The position numbers were made by a program, and so were the translations under genes. 64,000 bases of DNA, from positions 2,895,572 through 2,959,571 of the forward strand of contig JAKZAP010000004.1 in NCBI GenBank assembly GCA_023053575.1. The letters run 5' to 3'. Every line of letters starts with the position of its first letter. Positions within the stretch are counted from its first letter, which is position 1. The notes beneath the pieces were generated by a model. It did no database searches, had not been told where the DNA came from, and saw nothing but the letters and a program-made list of their open reading frames with translations. Positions 27,201 to 39,200 of this stretch are shown piece after piece. The DNA is from Branchinecta lynchi. Lineage: Eukaryota; Arthropoda; Branchiopoda; Anostraca; Branchinectidae.

Positions 27201-30200
27201 TCTTGTTGAGCGAGCAAAGGTCTATATGACAGTAAAAAAAAGTCTTGTTCGTTGATTGTCGGTAGCCTACAGTTTTTTCATTAATTGTTTCATGATTCAT
27301 TATCCGTGGATAATGTGGAAATAGGCCATATAGTCTACCCCGCGTAATACTATGCCGGAATAACCTCTCGTGTAGTATTTTGTGAAAGCGGTCTCCAGTT
27401 TCTTCTTCGCTTATTTTGCCATGATTGTCAAATTATACAGTTCGAACGAGATCAAATTCGGTATTAAACATTATCTGCTTAGCTACTGTGATAACGCGAT
27501 CTTATAGTTCTTCTCATTTGTGTTACTTGTTTCACTGTAATACCTAATATCGGCTGGTCCCTCGTGGTTCCGCAGATTAAATGAACTTAATAACTTAGCT
27601 TACTTATGAACTTAAAGCACAATGGACACTTCTAATGCTTTACTTTGTATTAAATGCCTCACAAATAAACATTTCCGACTTCCTTTAGCAGGCGCTACGA
27701 AAATCGGCCGTTTTCTTGTTATCCCTTGTCTTTACCTCTCTGGCATTCCGGCGATCCAAATCTTAGGAGCTGTGATATCGTGGTAGGAAATTCAAAAACT
27801 CCCAGCAATGCTTGATAGAAAAGGATATATTTGAGATGTCACCAAAGTCAAGCCGCAGATGCAGTTTACCTGATTGTTCTAGTGTTTCATCAGAAGTTCC
27901 ATGGCTTAAAGTGCCTATTAAAAGTTTTCCTTTATGAAATAGTGTTGTGAAGCTTGATTAACTTGCTTTATAAAATGTACCAGAATATGCAATAAGCTTA
28001 TAAAAAATAACATAGCAACAAAAATCATTCAAAAACAAATAACCTATTGAAATCTGAACTATAAAAGCTAATTTATGCATAAAATAAAGATCTACTAAGT
28101 ATTATAAGAAACATCACTTTTATCTTTGTCCAAGCTAGTAAATTGAGTATGTACTGGCCCAAAAAAATACGCTTTGAAATATCACAGAGGGGAAACTGTT
28201 GAAAAAGCTGCTGATCTAGGGGGTAAGCATTGTTCCTAGGTTGTTACAGAGTGGGATTGGGGTAGTTTGATGTGCCCATTGAACTTTAATAACTTAGCTT
28301 ACTCAGGCTACTCAAATCAACATTAGCTCAAATGTTTATCTTTAGAAATCTTTATTATCTTTATTTAATCACTTTCAGTAAATCCGAAGAATTTAGTAAT
28401 TTATTTTCAGAGAACATTTGAAAAATAACAAAATACGTATATATGACCCATAACCCAAAGTCCATACAAAGGAAATAAACGAACAACTCATAGTCTTAGG
28501 AAACTGAGACTAAATAACAAACTAAGAAACGGCACTTCTCAACTCGAGTGCTTTTCGCACAAAAATTACCAAATGCTTGGTGACGCAGATCGTAAGATAC
28601 CAAAAAGCTGCCCACCATTCCCACAAAACAATAGTTGAGTTTTTGCAGATACCATATTATCTGTTACCACGGTAACTGGATCTGCAGTTAGTCGTTTAGT
28701 AGCCGTGGTATCTGATATACGGTTGCTTGGCAAAAACGACAATTGTCGAAATTGCGCTTTTCGAAGTCATCCGTCATCCTAAAAGAAATACTGATATTCA
28801 GTCACATCACTAAATGCCAAACTTCTTTCCCGCCAATTTGACAAAAATTGATGAAAGTGAGATGACTTTTTCAGATACCACGATCGATGAGTGCAAGAAC
28901 TCTTTTTGACCGTGGTATCAGATACCACGATAACTGCAGAAGCGACTTTAGACCGTTGCATCAGATACCATGGTATCTGCAAAAACGCAACTAATGAACC
29001 CCTTAAATGTGAAAGCTCCTGGCACCTGAAAAGGAAATGATCCAGACCATCCCCATCAACTTGGCGAATAGGACAAATACATACTCATCCGAAGATTTCT
29101 AGAGTCCCACGAATTACCACTGGCCAGCGAGCTTTCTTCTCTGCTACAGTGTTTCATTTTGCATTGCTTTATAATAATAATAATAATATAACTGCATTAA
29201 AAAAGGCTTTCGCCTCTGTTAATTTCTTGAGACACTTCAATTTTCAGCCAGGTGTCGGTCCGCGCCTGCTTTAAACTGATTGATATTTTCGGCATTTACG
29301 ACATTTTCGGGGAGATTATTCCAATATTCCACTATCCGGTTTTTGAAGCTCATTTTCCAATGTTATTTCGGAATTTCTCACCACGAATTTTCAAGCTGTT
29401 GAGACCGTTGTGATTGAAAGTGAGGACATCATCAGGCCTTATGTTATCATAGTATATTGTAAAAGTTTGTGATTGTAAAGTAACAACCTTTCTTTCATGA
29501 CTAACGCCACAAGTTGACAATGGATTTTGGACGTAAATGCTTGTCCTCTGATCTTCATAGATCTCTCCTACCGGATTATGAGACCCCGAACCAAGCTCGA
29601 CCTGAAACAAGGCTTCGCGCTGCAACCTGTAATTGTACCAGACTTGTTCGCCTCGATATACACTCTAGTGACCGGTATCTTTCGTCATTTGTACCATATT
29701 TCGTAAATTATTTTAATTCTGAACCGTGATATATTCGTTATTAATTGTATATACATAGAATTATTTTAAGGTAATTATTGAAAAGTGACTATAAAGTTTT
29801 AGCCGTGTTAAGAATTGTGTGACTATCCGACGCTAGCGAGTAATTATATGAGCTATTCAGGAATTAAACGTTGTTATATATTATAATATACGGTTTTAGG
29901 GGGGACTTGATTTTACCAGTAATTTTACCCTTTTCTAGACAGTTCACGGGGAAACCCCAGCAGCCGCGGATCGTCCCAGTTGGTCCCGAAATATCAGATC
30001 TTCTGCCGTCACGCCATCTTTTTTCAAACTCGGCGCGAAGGCTCGAAGTACTTCGGACTTGCGTCACGAGCATTTTTGAGAACAAAATTGCGGACGCTCG
30101 AAAAGTGTTCCCTGCCGTCCTTCGAGCACTCAAGACCAAAGATGCTCGCCTTGCTTTGTGCTCGGAGCTGGCACAGCATGTCTTCTCGAGCAAAGCGACA

Positions 30201-33200
30201 CTTGAAACGGCGCAGTTCGATTTGATTGTCAGGCTGATGAATCGCGCCCTGATGGTAAGACTTGCTTATACTCGCATTTTTGGGAGTCTATTAAGAAGGG
30301 TGTTTATTTCACGGGTAGGAGGGGTAAGGATTGCTTCCTTTCATTGAGGGGGTTGTCGTAACAGGAGGAATAATATTAGTGGTTTTGTGGTCGGCTAATA
30401 GTTTGCCCACCTACTCAAGATTAGCCAAAAAGAATGTTTGTTCAGAGAATCAAATTGACCCTTCTGAAGTAATCAGCGACACTTGAAACGGCGCAGTTCG
30501 ATTTGATTGTCAGGCTGATGAATCGCGCCCTGATGGTAAGACTTGCTTATACTCGCATTTTTGGGAGTCTATTAAGAAGGGTGTTTATTTCACGGGTAGG
30601 AGGGGTAAGGATTGCTTCCTTTCATTGAGGGGGTTGTCGTAACAGGAGGAATAATATTAGTGGTTTTGTGGTCGGCTAATAGTTTGCCCACCTACTCAAG
30701 ATTAGCCAAAAAGAATGTTTGTTCAGAGAATCAAATTGACCCTTCTGAAGTAATCAGATGGCGAATGCACATTTCCTCAGTAAATTGACCAGTCGGATTG
30801 AGATTGCTCTTAGTAGTAGTAGTATTTAATTACAACAAACATAGATAAAAATCACGGACCAGTGCACATGCCTGGTGGCATACTTTAGCACTGACAATGT
30901 TGCACAACGAAAATAAAATAAAAAGCCGTCTTCTAACTACATTTTGACATCAACAAAAAGAGAACAAAAACAAAAGAAATTGCTCAACTACGCGTCGTAA
31001 AATTTTTTTTCAGTAATTTTAGAAACTGTCGCTTATTGCTACATTCTCGCACTGATACTGGAATTGAGTTCCAGATTTTTGGCCCAGTGTGACGGATGCT
31101 GAAACTCGCTCTTGACGTAGGGCGAAATTCGCACGAAAAATCTGAACGATGAGTGGTTGGATAATTATGAAATTGGTCTTCAAACAGTCCTCTTCTGGGG
31201 GTCCTGTCTGAACTGCAAATGCGCCTATCTCTACCTGTCGGGCAATCTGGGGGGAAATACCTTTTTTTTATGGATCGACTCATCTTGGTTAATGCCTTAA
31301 TTATGCCTTTATTGTTGGACGCTTTGTGCGTCCTCCTACATTTTTATTTTGTTTTAGTCGTATATGTAGTTAGCTATATCTTTTGAAAAAAAAAAAAATA
31401 GTTGAACGTAACATTAAGTAACGAAGTAACCAGGTCTTTAATCTGCGGTTTAAGTTTGTGTAATTTCGCGGCGGATGATTGTTTTGACCATTTTATGTTT
31501 ACCAGGAGTCTACGATGAAACTGGAAATATAGCCGTGAAATCCCGGCAGGATCGTGATAAAGAATCTAGTCTGTTTGTCCCAAGCTTTAGTTGTTGTGGT
31601 AAATTTAAAATAAGGACGAAAGAAATTCTGGTTGAGCTCGAAATTCCTGCATTTCGTTAATCATCTTACCGGGGGGCAGTACAATGTATTAGAAGGGAGG
31701 GGGGGGGGGCTTTTGAGTTTCGTTGTTTTATTTTGTTCCTTGATAGATAGGTTGGAAAATGAAAAAGGGGTTGAATAAAAACAACTTGTCAACAGTTCAA
31801 AAATGGCTAAAACTGCTCAAATGTCTTTTAAAAATGAGGAGTTGCCAAATTCAATCGGAAAATTAAGAGAACTAAACACAAATTGGCCTACGGCTGGACG
31901 GTCCTCCCTGAGTAAAACGGAAAATACGCTACTATTTAATTAATTTGTTTTAATTAACTCTTTTGCCCGTGAGCAACAGAGTGAAAAACAGTACATACAA
32001 AAGAAGAAAAAAAAATTGAACCATAACACACATACCTAAATAAAACAAAGCATCTGCCCGTGTTGTATAAATGTTTAGGAAGTCTATGTCACATGTGACA
32101 TAGACATAGACTTCTACATGTGTAGAAATGTATACAAAATCAATGAGACATTTGAGGCTGCTTTGTAGCTAAAATTTTCTCAGATCTCAGCTCGACGGCA
32201 TTAACGGCTAACATTTTGTACAGTCAGCCTGTTTCTGTGTTTGGTTTTGATATTCTCCGTGCTTTCATCAGGCTGCATCGCAAACATTTTCGTTAGCTCA
32301 ATTCGCAATCTGAATGACAATATCACTTGCAATGTTCTTTTTGAAACAATAGTTGCGTTTCTGCTGATACCATGGTATCTGTTACCACGGTCTAAAGTCG
32401 TTTTTGCAGTTATCGTGGTATCTGATACCACGGTCAAAAGGAGTTTTTGCAGTTATCGTGGTATCTGGCCAGTTATCGTGGTATCAGATATTCAGATACT
32501 ACGGTCCGACCGTGGTAACTGGTCGTGGTATCTGAAAAGTAATCTCACTTTCATCAGATTTTGTCAGATTGGTGAGAAAGAAGTTTAGCACTTAGTGATG
32601 TAACTGGATATCTGTTTTTCATTTGGGATGACCTCGAAAAGTGCAATTTCGGCAATAGTCGTTTTTGAAGAGCACCCTGTATCAGATACCACGATAACTG
32701 CAAAAACGACTAATAGCAGATCCAGTTACCGTGGTAACAGATACCGTGGTATCAGCAAAAACGCAACTAATACTGTTTGACACAGGAACAGATTTTACGG
32801 CAGTAGGCTAGCTGTTTTGGAATCAACATTTTTCGTTGACTTTCACACACAGGCTGGAAACACCCCTCCCCCAAAGTGGTCGGCCAGACGGTTAAAAAGA
32901 AACGAGTATGCGCGAAGCGCCGCGATTTTTCGTAAAAACATTTTTTTTTTTAACTGTCAGTAAAAAATGACCAGACAATCAGTAATAATACCTTGCCCCA
33001 CAAAAAAAAAACATTTTGGCTAGTCATGCCTCTGCTGGTTATATTAGGCTTTCGGCAATCAAAAATGAGCGGGGCGATATTTTGAAGCTACAGACGAAGC
33101 CGATTTTGGTACCTTTGCATACACCTTGCAAGGGTCTCGCGTACCCCTGGGTACGCGTACCACCAGTTGGGAACCACTGCCATAGGCGATGCGGGTTAAT

Positions 33201-36200
33201 GGGTACTCGCACGAATTTCTAGCAGTTATAACTAACCCGAAAGCAATTTCCAGTCTAAATTATAACCTTGTTGGCCACTTCTTCACAGATAGTTCTGTCG
33301 GAATTTGGGACTCGAAGTAGGCTAAACCATCTCGTTTGCAATCTTAGCGAAACCTTTGGTACCATAAAAGTATCCCTCGCATTTTTACTGTTTATGTTCC
33401 TATATTTCAAATAGTTGGATACTTTTGAACTGGCTTTTGCCTTTGACAAATTTCTTTGGCTGTTTGAAGCCTGTTTCCAGGTCCGTTGGCTTCTAGCAGA
33501 AACAGGAAAACATTGACATAAGCGTTTGTTCTGATGAAAGAGCTTCTCGTAAACATCCATCGGGAGCATGAAATTTTGGATTCTATGTAAGGCTCTAATT
33601 TGTTATTGTAAGAGGAGCTAATTCTCACAAAACTTTTACCGTGAAGTGTTGTTTTGGAATTGGCCAAACTGTTTTGAAATTGCAGAATTTGCGACGTTTT
33701 TGGCAAACGTGCGATTTCCTGTCATAATTTTTGTCTGAGCTGTGAATCTGTGGTGGCTTCGAATACCTGTTACAAACTGCAGAACTCTGCTACCTAGTGG
33801 CAACACTGATTACGAATTCTTACTATTTTAGGAAGACTCCCCTGTCGACGAACACGGCGTCGCTCGAGCCATGCTCCCCCTCGCCACGGCGTTCTGTCGT
33901 CGCCTTTCCCCTGGAGTTATGCAGTTCGCTTTCACATGCATCCAGGACCATGAGGTCTGGAAAAATTCCGCGTTCTGGGAATCCTCCTTCTACTCTGATG
34001 TTCAAAACGACTTGAGATCGTTTTACGTGACAAAAAGTAGGGACGGTCAGCCCCCTCCCAGCACTTTGAAGGAGGCTGGTATCTGGAGAGACAGGGATAA
34101 AGCGAAGAAGATGGAACCAAGTGCCTTGGACATAGCGGCGGAGCAGTTGCGTCTATTTCAAGGGCTTCCTCAGGTAATTTCAAGATTGGAAGCGGGTAAT
34201 GCACCCTTCACCCTTTTTTGGGATCCCAAAAAGTAAGTGAAGGGATACCTATGACATCGCAAAAGTTGTCTGTCTGTCCGTCCGTCTGTCTGTCAGCACG
34301 ATAACTCCGAAGGCCAGGGAATGAGATATTTTGATGAAACTTGGTGTGAGGACGAGTCAAGGGAAAGGTCGAGTTCTTAGATGGTCCCGATAGCTGCATA
34401 TTTAGGGAAGGGGTGGGGTTTCAAATTGAGAGGCGAACAAAATATTTTTTAAAAGTTAATGAGATAGTTGATTACGGGGTAAGACAACATGCTGAACACG
34501 AATATGAGAACCATTTTCTCGCCGGACAAGTAGTTCACCCGGAAACCGGCTAAAACCGGAAAGTTTGTTAAAAGTAAAAGTTGTAGCTGAAGTTGATTGG
34601 ATATCCGAATTAGGGGTAAGTAGACATGCTGAATCCGAATATGAAAATGATTTTCTCGTCGGATAAGTAGATCGGCCGGAATCCGGCCATAACCGAAAAG
34701 TTTGTCAGAAATAAAAGATTAATCTGAAGTTGATTAGAGGTTCGATTTAAGAATAGTGAAACATGCTGAATCCGAAGATGAAAATTATTTTTTCGCCGTA
34801 CAAGTGGATCGCCCGGAATCCGGCCATAACCGGAAAATCTGTTAGGTGTTCGATTTACGGGTAAGAAGATATGGTGAATTCTTGTATGACAATCATTTTA
34901 TACCTGGACACATAGTTCACCACGAATCGTGCTGAAATCAGAAAATTTGTTAAAAGTTGAAGTTTTATCTGAATTTGATTAGAGGTTCGACATGGGGGTA
35001 TGGAGATATGCTGAATCTGTTTTTGAACTTCAATTTTTTTGCAAGACAAGTAGCACAAGTTGAAACCGGGAATTTGGCAGAAGTAAGGCAGGAACTTCCG
35101 TCAAAGTAGACATGACGCAGGCTATAGGGGTAAACTCACAGCTGAATCCATATTTGAACTTCGTCTTCTCCGATGATTACCGCTGGACCTCTACAAGACC
35201 CGATTGTCTGTAAATATTAGATTTTTGGGATCCCATCGAAACCTTTGGTCTTTTTGCGTGATCCCGCGAAGGGTGTGTGGCTGGAAAATAGTGGTTTCGC
35301 GGTCGTTTGCGTGGAGCAAAAGGGTGTTTCCACGACCAACAAGGTTTTTGTGGCTCGAACTTGACAAACCACTATTGAGCTGATTTTTCGATTTTGTGGT
35401 GGGAATTTGGCGGGAAATTCAAATTTAGGGGCAAATTTTAGTTCAAATAATAGAATTAGCTACTTTATCAAATAGCCTAGATAGATATAAAACTGAAAAT
35501 CTTTCTAGTACAGAAAATGTTAGCCTGCCGCAAAAAAAAAGACGACGCACACACTCTTTGCACACTTCTGCACTCAGAAATTTGTGCCCCGAGAAAATGC
35601 CTTTAGTTAGCTGGCCTCATCCCTTATGAGATTTTTGTTGATTTTCCGTTGTCTGAGAACTGTAGACGAATTGCGAATCTTTCCGTTACTTGACTACTTG
35701 TACCAGATCTTCATGTCAGTTATATTAATTCCATTTGTTATAAATTGGGAAAAGCAAGGAAGATATGGAAGCGAAGAATTTTGTATTTGATTCCCGCATT
35801 CCATATAATTATGATCTTTAAATATAAAGACTACGAAATCTATGCGAGGACCAACAAGACGAGAATATACGTATACAGGAAATTAAAGACTGTGAACCCC
35901 ATACGTTTTTGCAGTTATCGTTGTATCTTATACCACGGTCAAAAGGCGTTTTTGCAATTATCGTGGTATCTGGCCAGTTATCGTGGTATCTGAAAGTCAG
36001 ATACCACGGTCCGACCGTAGTAACTGATCGTCATCTCACTATCATCAATTATTTTCAGATTGGTGGGAAAGAAGTTTGGCACTTAGTGATGTGACTGAAT
36101 ATCAGTTTTTCTTTTAGGATGACCTGAAAAGCGCAATTTCGGCAATTGTCGTTTTTGCAGAGCAACCGTGTATCAGATACTACGGTAACTGCAAAAACGA

Positions 36201-39200
36201 CTAATTGCAAATCCAGATACCGTGGTAACAGATACCTGGTATCTGCAAAAACGCAACTAATGGCGCGTTCATTTTCAAATATTTTTTCTCGGGCCGCCGC
36301 GTCGGAAACTGTATAACGCTGAATTGAGTCGAGAAAGTGCTAACAGGAATAATGTCATTTTCGAAAACAATATGCCGAGCCAGATTATCGTGAAAAAATG
36401 CTATTCGAATAGCATACTTCCGCTATTGTAAATTCCTCCTCTACTTGCCAATTTGGTATACAAATCGAAAAAGGATAAATAAATTTTCAGTAACTAGTAA
36501 TAATACAAAGCAAGAGAAAAGGCTTCGCCTCTAAATAATCTAAGAAATGTTGAGTAGTCGAACTGATCAGAGTTAAAAATCCCATCAACAATGCACTTGA
36601 AACTATTGATCGATTCAGCATTAACCGCGTCTTCGGTAAGGCTGTTCCAAGGATCAACAATTCTGTTTTCCAAAACCGCACTTAAAAACGTCCTTGTGGA
36701 ATCTTGATTTGCAAGCTTGTACGCGTGCACCCGATGATGACGGTTAATGCTGAATCTTACTAAATCAGTCACTTCAGAATTGCCATAACATCCATTGGTT
36801 AATTTGAATGTTTCAATCAGGTCTCCTCTAGAAAATCTGTGCGATGGAGGGAAGGCACAACTTGGTAGGGAATATCGCGCAGATTTGGTACGAGTTTCGT
36901 AGCTCTCCGTTGAATTTTTTCATAAGCCTCAATGTCACAATTGTAATATGGTCTCACTGTGATGTGGCCATATTTTACGATCGGGCGAACCATTGACTTG
37001 AAAAGAAATAAGAACAAACCATCCTGCTTAAATGTAAAGTTTCTTCGAATTACACCAAGGATTCTATTACACTCTTTCATGGTAAGGTTGTAATGTAATA
37101 NNNNNNNNNNNNNNNNNNNNNNNNNNNNNNNNNNNNNNNNNNNNNNNNNNNNNNNNNNNNNNNNNNNNNNNNNNNNNNNNNNNNNNNNNNNNNNNNNNNN
37201 AAGGCAAACAATCTCCTCTCAGACTAATTAAACATTTCAATTCTTCTGGAGATAACCCCGACTTAAAATAAATTTCTTCGCCCCATGCCTCCTTAACCCT
37301 ATTGTAGAGACTCAGAGACCCAGGAATCCAAACCTTACAACCCCACGCCTGCACTCCTGGTCCTTTAATACTCTTTGGACTTCTTTCGCGACCTCACCTA
37401 CCTGTAGCTGAACCCCCTTCCCCTCGTTCCACCTACCTGACAGTCCACACTCATTCAAAATAGTCTTAATTTGGCCAGGCCAAGTACCCTCACGTTCATC
37501 CTTTAGTGCTTCCAGGTATGCCGCTTTGGTCAACCGTACCCGAGGAAGCGTAAGGATTTTTTCCCAGAATTTAACCATACGAACTAAACGAACACTACGA
37601 AGACTAGTAAGGCCTAAATCTCCCTTCAAAACTAAACTATTTAAAGTAATATTTACCCCTAGAACTCTTTTAAAATACTTAAGCTGTACTGCTTCAAGCT
37701 TATCCCCCTGAATAAAACCCCATATTTCAGATCCATAATGCATTGCTGACGCTACTTTCGTAGCAAACACCTGCTTGTGAAATTTAACATCCTTTAGTGC
37801 TATTAACGGACTTCTAAGAATAAGATTAGCACATCGACTACCCTTCACCACACAATGCTCAACATGCTTCCCAAATCGACCCTTTGTAGAAAGTTTAACT
37901 CCTAAATAAATAAACTCCTCCTTAATTTCTAACTCCTTACCACCAAAATTTACTTTATCACTAGCTATTATTTTCCCCCCTTTACGAAAACCATCACCAC
38001 TGACTTTGAAGCATTCAATTCCAATTCTTTAATTGAAAGATAATCCGTCACCAAATTTAGAAGCTTCTGTAGGTTATCACGTGAACCAGCCACCAATGCT
38101 ATGTCGTCGGCAAAAAAGAAGCATGCAAAGGCGAAAAATATCAACAGAAAGCATAGGAGCTTGTCCATCCGCATATGAGAATCTAAATCATTATATAAAG
38201 TGAAAATAGTTTAGGCGACAAAGTGCAACCTTGTTTTAAACCCATTTTCGAAGAAAAACCTTCGAAAATTTCCCAGCAACCCGAACTACAAGTCTTACAC
38301 TGGAGTAAAGCTCCACCAAAATTAATACAAACCAAGCAGGAAGGCCCAAATCAAGCAGAGACTTCACTAGAAGCCTCCGGTTTACATTGTTCGAAAGCAC
38401 CTTTAAGGTCCAAAAAAGCCACATAAAACCTTGCACCCCCGTGCCTTAGTATACTTCCTAGCTAACACATTTAAAACAAAAATTTGGTCCAAAGTAGAAT
38501 AACCTTCTCTGAACCCTGCCTGAACTGGACTAAGCTTCTCTGCCTTTTCTAGCCAATTTTTTAGCCTAAATCAAGCACCTTGCAGAAAATCTTACTAACT
38601 GCGTTTGCTAGGTGAATAACTCTATAATTATCATGCCTTGTCCTGTCCCCCTTTTTAAATAGGGGAATAACAATTGACGTATCCCATTGTCGTGGCCAGT
38701 AAGCTTTTTCAACTAATACTGAAAAATTGCCGCCAAAATGGGTAATAAAACAGTTCTACCCCAACTCCACAGTCTTGTAGGAATTCCATCTACACCTGGG
38801 AGCTGACGAACCTTTCATCCTCTTCAACTGATCCCATATTTCCTGTTCACTTACTTTATCAATTAGCCTAGAATCTTCCTCGTTTAAAGGGAAGCATGGC
38901 TGGTTTCTAAGACTACTCGTCAGACTATCATGAACTGTAGGCTCACTTAATGCACTATTAATAACACTAGGCGGTTCTTTACTCTCAAAAAAATCCACCC
39001 AAGACTCTGCAGGTGGGACAAAATCTTGAGACGGCCCATGCATTGACGCTTTAATTTCCTTTCAGAAATCCCCGTTACTTTTCCCATGAAACAATTCCAT
39101 AATCCTATTATTTGATCTTTTATCCAGCAAATTACTTCTTATCTTTCAACATTGTTTTATACTCTTTTCTTTTCTTTTTATAATCCTGTAAAGCTTGGGG

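Noticed and set aside
30476..30536. A second Sbf exon from the duplicated piece
   Set aside because: It would put the frame into TGA after nine codons and is only the 3' part of exon g; treated as a duplication, not an exon.
38223..38426. Plus-strand frame over the LINE ([10 protein letters not shown]...)
   Set aside because: It is antisense to the LINE reverse transcriptase; the minus strand carries the recognisable RT blocks.
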